In this document: piece by piece, positions 28,510 through 37,745 of the stretch
Layout of the letters: each line of letters begins with the position of its first letter
How positions within the stretch are numbered: position 1 is the first letter of the stretch
NCBI GenBank assembly: GCA_022449345.1
Contig: JAKURL010000003.1
Coordinates: 34,082 to 98,081 of the forward strand
DNA length: 64,000 nucleotides
DNA from: Candidatus Thalassarchaeum sp.
GTDB lineage: Archaea > Thermoplasmatota > Poseidoniia > Poseidoniales > Thalassarchaeaceae
Reading direction: 5' to 3'
The notes under the pieces: model-generated
Databases searched by the model: none
What the model was told of the DNA's origin: nothing
The model's input: the letters and a program-made list of their open reading frames with translations, nothing else
Made by a program: the position numbers and the translations under genes

Positions 28510-29828
28510 TGACGATAGTAAAACCAAGTCAGACACTTATCGAGAAAACTACCGGATTGATGCAAGACGGAATGAATGCCGTAGCTTTTGGTGAATATGG
28601 AATTCCTGAGGCTCTAGGTGACGCTCGCTGGACTGATGAGTTGATTCTCTCGACTTGGTATATGGCAGAAACAGGAAAGATTCCTGATGGTTTGAATTAC
28701 AAGACCGGAAAGTCAGACGGTGGTTTTGATAGACTGGATTTTAAATTCCTCCCCGAGTCAGAATGGCTACGACATTCTGAGGAAATAGGAACTACACTCG
28801 ACTTGAATCGCCGAGGCGATGCCAAGAGAAAATTGACTTGCGACATACCTTGGTACGGAGGTGGTATGTCATATGGTTCTGTTTCTGTGAATGTGATGAT
28901 GTCTAGAGCCCGAAATTCGGCTCGTTGGAATTCATTCATGTCTACTGGCGAGGGGGGTTATCCTGCGCCGTTGATGGAATGCAAAGAGAATGTGATTACC
29001 CAAGTCGCTACAGGCTACTTCGGCGTAGAAGAGGAGACGATTCAAGCCGCACCTATTGTCGAATTCAAGTACGCTCAAGGTGCAAAGCCGGGATTGGGCG
29101 GCCATCTTCTTGCAGCAAAAGCAGGAGAAGAAGTCGCCAAGTTGAGAGGAAGCGTACCATTCGTCAGCCTGTTCAGCCCGTTTCCATTCCATTCGACATA
29201 TTCAGTTGAGGATCACTCAAAACATCTTGATTGGATTGAGACAGTAAATCCGACAGCGATACTTTCGGTCAAAGTAAGCACCCCTCACGATGTAGACATG
29301 GTCGCAGTTGGCTCATTTTACGCAGGAGCACACATCATCCATCTTGACGGTTCATACGGTGGAACAGGTGCTGCGCCCGAGATCGCGAAGAAGAATATCG
29401 CAATGCCGATTGAACTTGCAATTCCTAAGGTGCATAAGTTCCTGCAAGCGGAAGGTGTCAGAGACAGGGTCACTCTGATCGCAAGCGGAGGGGTTCGAAC
29501 CGCGGATGATATTGCCAAGGCGATTGCCCTTGGCGCAGATGGTTGTGTCCTCGGAACAACTGACCTCGTCGGCCTCGGATGCACAAGGTGCTCCAACTGC
29601 GAGGGAGGCCCATCCGGCCGAGGTTGTCCATGGGGATTGACCACGACTGATGTTGAGTTGCAAGAATGGGTTCAGCCAGATTGGGCAGAAGAGAGATTAC
29701 ACAATCTCTACTCTGCAATGCAGTATCGTATCCGTGATATCCTACGCAAATTGGGTCTTTCAGATGTTAGTGAGCTGCGTGGCCGCACTGACTTACTCAG
29801 CTACATTGGAAAGGAGGCCGGCGAATGA
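28506..29828 (+). CDS. Glutamate synthase FMN-binding domain subunit
   Basis: WYGGGMSYGSVS, STGEGGYP, KVSTPHDVDMVAVGSFYAGAHIIHLDGSYGGTGAAP, ASGGVRTADDIAKAIALGAD, Fe-S motif CTRCSNCEGGPSGRGC. Confidence 0.93.
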   Translation: MMTIVKPSQTLIEKTTGLMQDGMNAVAFGEYGIPEALGDARWTDELILSTWYMAETGKIPDGLNYKTGKSDGGFDRLDFKFLPESEWLRHSEEIGTTLDLNRRGDAKRKLTCDIPWYGGGMSYGSVSVNVMMSRARNSARWNSFMSTGEGGYPAPLMECKENVITQVATGYFGVEEETIQAAPIVEFKYAQGAKPGLGGHLLAAKAGEEVAKLRGSVPFVSLFSPFPFHSTYSVEDHSKHLDWIETVNPTAILSVKVSTPHDVDMVAVGSFYAGAHIIHLDGSYGGTGAAPEIAKKNIAMPIELAIPKVHKFLQAEGVRDRVTLIASGGVRTADDIAKAIALGADGCVLGTTDLVGLGCTRCSNCEGGPSGRGCPWGLTTTDVELQEWVQPDWAEERLHNLYSAMQYRIRDILRKLGLSDVSELRGRTDLLSYIGKEAGE

Positions 29829-32395
29829 TTGACCCAAACACAATTATCAATGCCCGCAGAAGGATGACTGCATCACATCCAAAGTTTGAGAGAAAAGAAG
29901 AGGATGCTGCAGAAGGCGGTTGTGGAGTAGTCGGACTAGCATGCGAGATTCCAGTCGCCGGCCGACATCTTTTCAATTCGCTTGAACAAATGCGCAACAG
30001 AGGAAATGGAAAGGGCGGAGGTGTGGCAATGGTCGGTCTCGATGCTTCCCAGTTTGGGACAGATCAGAAGACTCTAGACTCGACTTATCTCTATGCTATA
30101 GCATACCTGAATAATGAGGCCCGCAACGATGTCGAGGAGTTGTTAGAGGAAGCTTACAATTTACACCATACCCATGAGATGCCTAAATTGGATACTTGGG
30201 AAGAAGACCTACCAGCCTTGGATGTGCAACCACCGGAAGTAGTGTGTTATTTCGTAACACCAAAGGCTTCAAAGGTTGACGAATTCATCGAGAATAGCCT
30301 CTCAGCAGTTGTCGATGCAGCCGATAGGGCAGTTGTCGAAGAGGAGTACACATTTCATACAACTCATGCTCTGAATGTTGAGTTCTACGCCAAGGACGGC
30401 CGTACCGATGCTTTCGTCTTGAGCCACGGTAGGGATATTCTGATTCTGAAAATTGTCGGATATGCAGAAGATGTGATTCGCTATTATCACTTAGAGGGCA
30501 TGACTGCTCACGTTTGGATCGGCCATCACCGCTACCCAACTCGAGGGCGGGTCACTCACCCTGGGGGTGCGCACCCATTTGGTCAGGGAATTGATTGTGC
30601 TCTTGTCCACAATGGAGACTTCTCGAACTATGTTTCAGTGAAAGATTATCTCGCTCAGCGCGGTATGGAACCTCTATTCTTTACAGATACCGAGGTAGCC
30701 GCGCTTGCCTTCGATCTTCATCGTCGAGTTTACCGATATTCACTTGAGCACGTTATCGAGAGTCTCGCTCCTACGAGTGAACTCGACTTCGTTATGTTGC
30801 CAGAGGAAAAACAAGAGGTTTACGAAGCGATTCAGAAGACCCACATTCATGGCTCCCCCGATGGTCCTTGGTTCTTCATCATCGCACAATCCGATGGCCC
30901 GACTCATCGCTTGTTGGGAATTACGGACACCTCGATGTTGAGGCCACAAGTCTTTGCTTACCAGCGTGGAGATGTTGGCATTGCCTTCTGCGGCTCAGAG
31001 AAACAAGTGATTGATGCGGTTCTAGAATCTCTAGCATCCGAGGACACTCGCTTCTGGCGCAGGGCTGACGAATATTGGAATGCTCGAGGAGGTTCATACA
31101 CCGATGGTGGGGCCTTCATGTTCGATTTAATGCCGAATCCAGATGGTAGTAAGACTCTGGTTATGCAAGACAAATTTGGGGCGATTGTCGATACAACTCC
31201 AACGGGAGATTACAAAGTAACAGAAGCAGGCTCCTATTCACTTACCTTGGGCACTCCACGAGCGACTTACGATGCTTTAGTAGCAGGTTTAGCAACAATG
31301 GATTGGTCAGAATCTCGTGGTTGTTTAGAAGCGCTTGAGGAAGCCGCCTCAACCAAAGGTCGTGAATGGGTTTGGGAAACACTAATTCTTCTTTTGAACC
31401 GAAAATACGACTGTGGAAACCTAAGAGAGTCTGTGTGGAAGGATTTAGTCGAGGCGGCGCTAATTCGTACCGTCGCCTCCTCTGCTGCAACCCCATGCGA
31501 TGCTTATCTTGGGCAGAAAACCGTCGGACATCGACCGAAGCCTGGCAGTCCAACTCAAGCCTTCGTTATCGACGCGCGACCTTACCCAATCGAAGGTGTG
31601 GACTCTCTAGCCCGTGAATTAGTCGCAATGCATCGATTGGGATGGAAGAAATTTTTAGTGATTAATTGCCAAGGACATCGATTCATCGGCAATGGATTCG
31701 GCCCAAGAACAGGTGATGTCAGGATGGATGTACTCGGGGCTGTAGGCGACTACTTGGCGAGCGGTAATGATGGAATGACAATTCACATGCATGGAAATGG
31801 TCAAGATCAAGTCGCTCAGATTCACAAGTCTGGCGAGTTGGTGATTCATGGTGATGTTGGCCAGTGCTACGGATACGGTTCGAAGGGCGGAGATATGTTT
31901 GTTCTTGGCAACGCCGCTGGCCGACCGATGATTAACTCGGTCGGCGGGCCACGTCTCGTAATCAATGGGACCGCCCTTGATTATCTCGCTGAATCTTTCA
32001 TGGCCGGAGACCCTCTTGATGGCGGCGGATTTGTTATCATCAACGGCCTTGAGTTTGGCCGAGATGGCTCGATGAGCGCGTTGGAAACACCATATCCTGG
32101 TGGGAATCTATTCTCTCTTGCGAGTGGTGGTGCAATCTACGTCAGAGATCCGCACAACAGATTGTCCTCTTCTCAACTCAATGGTGGAGAATTCACTCAA
32201 CTTCAGGAAGCCGATTGGGAGGTAATTGAACCATTGTTAATTCAAAATGAACAGCACTTCGATATTCCACTTGAGCGACTTCTAACAGTAAATGGCGAGC
32301 GTCGTAACCCGTACGAAATCTACCGAAAGATTGTCCCAGTCAAGTCTAAGACATTGCACGCTGAGGCAGCTTGGGTAGGCCATCACGACGATTGA
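29825..32395 (+). CDS. Glutamate synthase class II glutamine amidotransferase plus GXGXG domain subunit
   Basis: CGVVGLAC...RNRG, WIGHHRYPTRGRVTHPGGAHPF; C-terminal GXGXG beta-helix (HGDVGQCYGYGSKGGDMFVLGNAAGRPMINSVGGPRLVINGTA). Confidence 0.92.
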   Translation: MIDPNTIINARRRMTASHPKFERKEEDAAEGGCGVVGLACEIPVAGRHLFNSLEQMRNRGNGKGGGVAMVGLDASQFGTDQKTLDSTYLYAIAYLNNEARNDVEELLEEAYNLHHTHEMPKLDTWEEDLPALDVQPPEVVCYFVTPKASKVDEFIENSLSAVVDAADRAVVEEEYTFHTTHALNVEFYAKDGRTDAFVLSHGRDILILKIVGYAEDVIRYYHLEGMTAHVWIGHHRYPTRGRVTHPGGAHPFGQGIDCALVHNGDFSNYVSVKDYLAQRGMEPLFFTDTEVAALAFDLHRRVYRYSLEHVIESLAPTSELDFVMLPEEKQEVYEAIQKTHIHGSPDGPWFFIIAQSDGPTHRLLGITDTSMLRPQVFAYQRGDVGIAFCGSEKQVIDAVLESLASEDTRFWRRADEYWNARGGSYTDGGAFMFDLMPNPDGSKTLVMQDKFGAIVDTTPTGDYKVTEAGSYSLTLGTPRATYDALVAGLATMDWSESRGCLEALEEAASTKGREWVWETLILLLNRKYDCGNLRESVWKDLVEAALIRTVASSAATPCDAYLGQKTVGHRPKPGSPTQAFVIDARPYPIEGVDSLARELVAMHRLGWKKFLVINCQGHRFIGNGFGPRTGDVRMDVLGAVGDYLASGNDGMTIHMHGNGQDQVAQIHKSGELVIHGDVGQCYGYGSKGGDMFVLGNAAGRPMINSVGGPRLVINGTALDYLAESFMAGDPLDGGGFVIINGLEFGRDGSMSALETPYPGGNLFSLASGGAIYVRDPHNRLSSSQLNGGEFTQLQEADWEVIEPLLIQNEQHFDIPLERLLTVNGERRNPYEIYRKIVPVKSKTLHAEAAWVGHHDD

Positions 32396-32443
32396 TTCCA
32401 AGACAAGGCGATAATTGATGGTCTAAATCTCACTCTGGGGGGT

Positions 32444-33931
32444 GTGAATCGGAGTAAGCGGGTCGCACTTCTTCTGGTCACAATCCTTGCTCTTGCCCCC
32501 GTTTCCAGCGCTGATAAACATGGAATAATCGAAACCGAGGAGTCCGATCTCGAGGAATATTACCAGCAAATTGACGATCTGCTGAATCGTTGGGAAATCC
32601 CCGGTGGGCAATTAGCAGTCCTACACAATGGCTCCTTTGTTATGAGGGAGTCATTCGGTTTCGCAGATGTAGAAAATAATTTTCCTGTTGAAAATAATTC
32701 TAAATTTCGTATCGCCAGTTTATCCAAAGCAATTACCGCGGCATCAATATTGACGCTAATTGAAGATCGGAGGCTAACTCTTGATGATAAAATGGTAGAC
32801 TATATTCCGCATTTGATTCCCGAACCAATAGAAGGATGTGATTACCCTAATTTCGACCTTGATTACTCCATCAACGATGTGACAATATCTCATCTTCTCA
32901 ACCATAGAGGGGGTTGGGAGGTAAGTTCTGATCCTACATATTGGCATTGGAATACTTGGCATAGTAGAAATGACCCTTGCATAGACAAAGAGGGACTCAA
33001 TTCACAGTATGATAATGGCAACACTGCTCCAATACAAATGGAGAGTATTTTGAAGGAGTGGTTACGTCACCCTCTAAATTACGAGCCGGATACCGATTAT
33101 GTATATTCTAACATTGGATACCAAATTCTTGGCCAAATTATTGAGCAAATTAGTGAACAAAATTACGAGGTATACGCCATAGAAAATGTTCTTACTCCAA
33201 TGGGTATAACTTCTATGGAAATCGGAATGACAATGCCCGATCAAAGAGACCCTAACGAAGTACTATACTACGATTATGAAGATGATTGGAGTTTGTGCCA
33301 TTTCCCTTCAGGAACGGATGATGAAGGCAATCCAATTTTTGATTACGCAGCAGATCCAGATTGTGGCGATTTTGTCTTGGAAGAGAAAGATGGTGGTGGC
33401 GGCTGGATTTCTACCGCTTCAGATTACGCGAAATTCATAGCCCATCTTGATGGAACCCTATTCACTAGTGCTTTCTCAGACCCGTTTGAATTCTTCATTG
33501 GCAATCCTAGTGCGCCTTCCATGGGTGGTTACTATGGCAGAGGGGTCTACATTGCTTCTACTGATACCCAGGTTTGGAATCACAACGGAGCATTTTCTGG
33601 CTCATCAACGGCGTTCAAACGAGATGTCACAGATTCTGGTGAATCTGTAATTTCAGTTCTATTTGTCAACACAAGGCCAACCAGTTCAGAAACCATAGAT
33701 GGTAAGACTTGGAAATCAGACCGCTACTCTACAATAGGGAAAATGATGCAAATTGATTATTCTGATATTGAATATTTGACCGATTCAACAAATCAAGAGG
33801 AACTCAGTAATGATGATGATTCGGAAGACGATAATTCCGTACTTGAGCTCTCATCAATCACGGATATTCTGACAGTTCTGTTAATCGCAATCGTTGGTCT
33901 AAGAATCGCAAAAAAATCCAATCTCCTTTAA
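32444..33931 (+). CDS. Secreted/membrane-anchored beta-lactamase-fold serine hydrolase (class C / peptidase S12 type)
   Basis: Signal peptide, RIASLSKAITAASIL (SxxK), YSNIGYQILGQIIE (YxN), HNGAFSG; C-terminal TM. Confidence 0.88.
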   Translation: MNRSKRVALLLVTILALAPVSSADKHGIIETEESDLEEYYQQIDDLLNRWEIPGGQLAVLHNGSFVMRESFGFADVENNFPVENNSKFRIASLSKAITAASILTLIEDRRLTLDDKMVDYIPHLIPEPIEGCDYPNFDLDYSINDVTISHLLNHRGGWEVSSDPTYWHWNTWHSRNDPCIDKEGLNSQYDNGNTAPIQMESILKEWLRHPLNYEPDTDYVYSNIGYQILGQIIEQISEQNYEVYAIENVLTPMGITSMEIGMTMPDQRDPNEVLYYDYEDDWSLCHFPSGTDDEGNPIFDYAADPDCGDFVLEEKDGGGGWISTASDYAKFIAHLDGTLFTSAFSDPFEFFIGNPSAPSMGGYYGRGVYIASTDTQVWNHNGAFSGSSTAFKRDVTDSGESVISVLFVNTRPTSSETIDGKTWKSDRYSTIGKMMQIDYSDIEYLTDSTNQEELSNDDDSEDDNSVLELSSITDILTVLLIAIVGLRIAKKSNLL

Positions 33932-34869
33932 TTTTCAGTTTCTTCTTGGATGATTCTCAATACTTCATCGGCACATCCCCATGACAAGGTAACGCCAGCT
34001 CCGCCGTGGCCGTAATTGTGAATGATGAGGCCGTCTATTGTTTTCTGCGCTTCGAGTCTAACCTCACTTCGTGAGGGGCGAAGTCCAACCGATTCTCCGA
34101 TTATTTTGCTTCGGTCAAGTTCAGGCCAAACGGCTTCGCATTTTGACAAAATATATTCTCGATCGGAGTCTCGTAATTCAAGACTCCAATCGTCACTTTG
34201 TGCAGTTCCTCCCAGAACTGTACAGTCTCGCCTTGGGATAGTGTAGGTGAGGGTCTCCGGTTGCTGGTCATAGCGGCCAAATCCAGGATCTTGCTCGATG
34301 TAGATGATTTGTCCACGAACCGGTTTAACCTCCATGTCAGAACACAATTCTCTCGCTCCAATACCACTACAATTGACGATAATCTCAGCAGAAATTTCTG
34401 ACAAATCTTTAATCTCTTTCTGCTCTATAATCCCACCTAACTCACGTGTGCGTTGCAAAAGCCAAGGCATGTAGTGTTGCATTTCGATTATTGGCGACTG
34501 AAATTCCCATCCGAAAACCCAACCGTTTGGTATCTCATTGGCTTGTAGAACTCGAAAGTGGGTGATATCTTCTCTCCATCCTGGTAGTTCGACTTGTTCC
34601 CGAAGATATTCTCGGCCAAATCTCATTGTAATTCCTGAATTTGGCTCGACTTCACCCAACCTCATTAATTCTGTATAGGTTTCAGCACCCCATCGATCGG
34701 TTTTTTCCACCGGGTGCACCAAAAAAGGATACCAGATGGCGGCGGCTTGGTCGGAAACCAGATGAGGAGAAAATTCTCTTGCTAGGACTCTAACACTATG
34801 ACCGGCCTCCAATAATCGGATTGCACATGAGAGGCCGGATACGCCAGCCCCAATCACCACGCAATCCAT
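33928..34869 (-). CDS. FAD-dependent oxidoreductase, D-amino-acid oxidase-like
   Basis: CVVIGAGVSGLSCAIRLLEAGHSVRVLAREFSPHLVSDQAAAIWYP; VGLRPSRSEVRLE; HNYGHGGAGVTLSWGCA. Confidence 0.88.
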   Translation of the reverse strand: MDCVVIGAGVSGLSCAIRLLEAGHSVRVLAREFSPHLVSDQAAAIWYPFLVHPVEKTDRWGAETYTELMRLGEVEPNSGITMRFGREYLREQVELPGWREDITHFRVLQANEIPNGWVFGWEFQSPIIEMQHYMPWLLQRTRELGGIIEQKEIKDLSEISAEIIVNCSGIGARELCSDMEVKPVRGQIIYIEQDPGFGRYDQQPETLTYTIPRRDCTVLGGTAQSDDWSLELRDSDREYILSKCEAVWPELDRSKIIGESVGLRPSRSEVRLEAQKTIDGLIIHNYGHGGAGVTLSWGCADEVLRIIQEETEN

Positions 34870-34954
34870 GCATCTTCGGAGTTATACAATCACTTCACAT
34901 CAACGGTCCACAAGTGTCTTGAGAGACCCTATCCTGTCAGAGAGAGTCGATAGT

Positions 34955-35149
34955 ATGCCCAAGGTCAGAAAACCCAAGGGAGGGTGGTATATACCCCGCA
35001 AAAAAAAGCGCCGAACAGGTCCTAGAGTGTCGCCTAGTGAGAGAGGCCTCCCCCCCTGTCCCGCTTGTGGTGAATGGTCGATGCAGAAAGACAACAACCG
35101 AGTTGAGTTGTATTGCGGCGCTTGTGGTGCAATCATGGGTTCTCGCTAG
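34955..35149 (+). CDS. Small basic zinc-ribbon protein (64 aa)
   Basis: MPKVRKPKGGWYIPRKKKRRTGPRVSPSERGLPPCPACGEWSMQKDNNRVELYCGACGAIMGSR; CxxC...CxxC. Confidence 0.65.
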   Translation: MPKVRKPKGGWYIPRKKKRRTGPRVSPSERGLPPCPACGEWSMQKDNNRVELYCGACGAIMGSR

Positions 35150-35272
35150 GGATTAGGGCTGAACCTCAAATGGATTACCATCTACCGAGTGTCGCCGCAG
35201 TGATGAGGAACCGCACCGGATGCCTTGGGCATCGCGAGTGATGGGCGACCTGAGCGGCACCACGGTGATCCC

Positions 35273-36847
35273 ATGTCTAGAATAATCATGGATGCAAGCG
35301 GGAAGAGGTATTTGCTTGAGGAACCAGTACCTCTTAGCGAAGCACCAATGAACATACAATTGGCAACAAAAAATAAGCCATGGAAGAATTACTGGAGGAT
35401 GCTTGGAACTGTTATTCTTGCATTTATTTTGATTTGGTTTGGGCTCACTTTACTAATTGCTGGGGTTATCTACGGTGAAGCGGCAGTTACAGGTATCGGT
35501 GCGGTCTGTTCTCTGATTCCACTTCCTTTCCTGATTATTTTGCATCGGCCAAAGTTAGTACATGTAAGGCTAGCAACTCCAGATTTTTCAGGAAAGACAC
35601 ATCATCCTTTACCAGAGGGAGGATCTCTCAAGACTCCTCAACGAACGTCCTTCCAGCGTTTCATCATTCCAGACGATTCGGTACTCGATATGCCACCTTT
35701 GCGTCAGGTTTGGGGGGCTTTCGTTGCAATCATAGTTATTGGATCAGCACTATCGATTCCGCTGATTCTTTCATTATTGGCCGATGATGAGGAAATATTT
35801 TCTGTAGTCTTCGTTCTTTCATTTGTACCTGTGATGCTACTTTCTATAGCAGCATTCTCAATTCCTGTTTTTGCTTGGTGGGCGACCTCTTCGAAAATCA
35901 TCGGCTTACCCACTAGGAGGAGAGACGCTGAAGCTTGGATGATTGCTGGAATGGCTTCTGCCCTCCCCGCGATTATAGTCAACTCCTTCATTTTCCCCGC
36001 TTTTCTCCCCAATGCCCTTTCCCCTGAGACTCAATTAGCCTTGATTGCCACAATCAGTGCACCTATAGGTGAAGAAATTTTCAAATTACTAGCAGTCTGC
36101 TTGTTTTTACCTTCTATTCGTAACGCTAGAAAGGGATTCCAAGTTGGATTCACCGTAGGTCTAGGTTTTGCATTAATTGAGAATCTATCCTACATTTTGG
36201 ACAGTGGAATCTTCGGTGCTCTTTCTCTAACATTAACCACCTTAACGAGAGGAATTGGCTCTATTCCTGGACATGGGTTGTGGACAGGAATTTCAGGATT
36301 TGGAATTGGGTATTTTGCACAAACAACAGATGCTGATAAGCGAATGAAATGGATAATTAATCGTATAAGCATAAAGTCGGTTGACCTCGCAGAAAATCTC
36401 GGCTTCGATATTGATGGGGACGGAGATCATTCAGGTTTTGATGAATTTAGACCAACTTTTGAAGAGATTATGGATAAAGACGAGATTGAAACTAGTTGGA
36501 AGTTAATCGATACCAAAACAGGAGAACCAATCGATGCTCCGGGCGTTGAGACCAGTGAAGTTAGTCAGGCGTTGGTTACCTCATGGGATGCTACAAAACT
36601 AAGGAAGGAAGATGGATTCAGAATATTGCCTCCTGCTAATGTCGCGGGCTGTCTAGGTTTAGCCATAGGAGGACATGCATTTTGGAACGGAACATTAGTT
36701 GGAATTGAGCAATTATCTAGGTTGCTTAGTCTCGGAATGGGTGGCATATTGATTCTGAATTTGGTTTGGGTTGCGATTCTGATTACTGTGCTCCTAATTC
36801 TAGCCCGCGGCATATTCAGGGGGGTACGTTCTCTGCCAACGGCATGA
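35273..36847 (+). CDS. PrsW-like membrane protease
   Basis: APIGEEIFKLLAVC (EExxK), GFTVGLGFALIENLSYI, GIGSIPGHGLWTGISGF, GGHAFWNGT. Confidence 0.8.
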   Translation: MSRIIMDASGKRYLLEEPVPLSEAPMNIQLATKNKPWKNYWRMLGTVILAFILIWFGLTLLIAGVIYGEAAVTGIGAVCSLIPLPFLIILHRPKLVHVRLATPDFSGKTHHPLPEGGSLKTPQRTSFQRFIIPDDSVLDMPPLRQVWGAFVAIIVIGSALSIPLILSLLADDEEIFSVVFVLSFVPVMLLSIAAFSIPVFAWWATSSKIIGLPTRRRDAEAWMIAGMASALPAIIVNSFIFPAFLPNALSPETQLALIATISAPIGEEIFKLLAVCLFLPSIRNARKGFQVGFTVGLGFALIENLSYILDSGIFGALSLTLTTLTRGIGSIPGHGLWTGISGFGIGYFAQTTDADKRMKWIINRISIKSVDLAENLGFDIDGDGDHSGFDEFRPTFEEIMDKDEIETSWKLIDTKTGEPIDAPGVETSEVSQALVTSWDATKLRKEDGFRILPPANVAGCLGLAIGGHAFWNGTLVGIEQLSRLLSLGMGGILILNLVWVAILITVLLILARGIFRGVRSLPTA

Positions 36848-36902
36848 GTCGTTATTAGGGAATCCTTCATCATCCTTTGACGTTGTAATGGTAGGGTAGA
36901 CG

Positions 36903-37640
36903 ATGGACCCAACCTCTGACCAGATGATTTCCGTCGGGCTAGTCTTCGGCTTGATGATGCTCTCGGCAGTACGTGGAATGCTGAATAGTAGTGGATTGGT
37001 TGCCGCAGCGATAGTCGGTCTGACGGTTTCTTTGCTGGGTCATTGGACTTGGCTTACAATATTGATTTCCTTCCTCGCAGTTGGCTCTTTGGCAACTCTT
37101 TGGAAGTATGAGGAAAAGGCCGCCTTAAGGCTAGCTGAGGATAACAAAGGCGCTCGTGGTTGGAGGAATGTTATGGCCAACGGAGGTGTGGCTTCATTGG
37201 TTGCTATTGCCAATTTCACTCTTGAGCAACCAGAATGGGCTTACTTGGCGGCCTGTGCCTCCATTTCTGTGGCTGCCTCAGATACTTTAGCCTCAGAAAT
37301 CGGCAGCCTCGATCCTAGAACTCGTAATATCATCAATCTCGAGGCGGTGCCTGCCGGTACTAATGGTGGAATGTCAGTAACTGGTACCTTTGCAGCATTA
37401 GGTGGTGCATTGCTAATTGGCTTCTTGTCGGTTAGCCTTGCCTCTATCACTGATGTTGAAATCCCTATATTGACTCTAATGGTAGCTGTTTCGGTAATCG
37501 GCTGGCTTGGATGCCAAGTAGACTCTATTTTAGGCGCGCTGTTTGAGAATAAAGGCCTAATCGGCAAGCACACTGTAAACTTCCTCGCAACACTTTCAGG
37601 CGCTATTATGGCTATAGGTTTCTATTTGCGCTTCCTCTAG
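36903..37640 (+). CDS. DUF92 family membrane protein
   Basis: GARGWRNVMANGGVASLVAI, SDTLASEIGSLDPRTR, VPAGTNGGMSVTGTFAALGGALLIG. Confidence 0.85.
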   Translation: MDPTSDQMISVGLVFGLMMLSAVRGMLNSSGLVAAAIVGLTVSLLGHWTWLTILISFLAVGSLATLWKYEEKAALRLAEDNKGARGWRNVMANGGVASLVAIANFTLEQPEWAYLAACASISVAASDTLASEIGSLDPRTRNIINLEAVPAGTNGGMSVTGTFAALGGALLIGFLSVSLASITDVEIPILTLMVAVSVIGWLGCQVDSILGALFENKGLIGKHTVNFLATLSGAIMAIGFYLRFL

Positions 37641-37745
37641 GAGGAAGCGATTTTCCAAACCCCAGAGAATGCCGCTATCGTTTAAACATAGAAGCGCGAG
37701 GTTTGAATGTCGGACCAATGGGCGAATGAGCGAGAGGTGTAACCT

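Noticed and set aside
34063-34080. CCTCAC-TTC-GTGAGG palindrome
   Set aside because: Lies inside the D-amino-acid oxidase-like coding sequence; no reason to assign a non-coding role.
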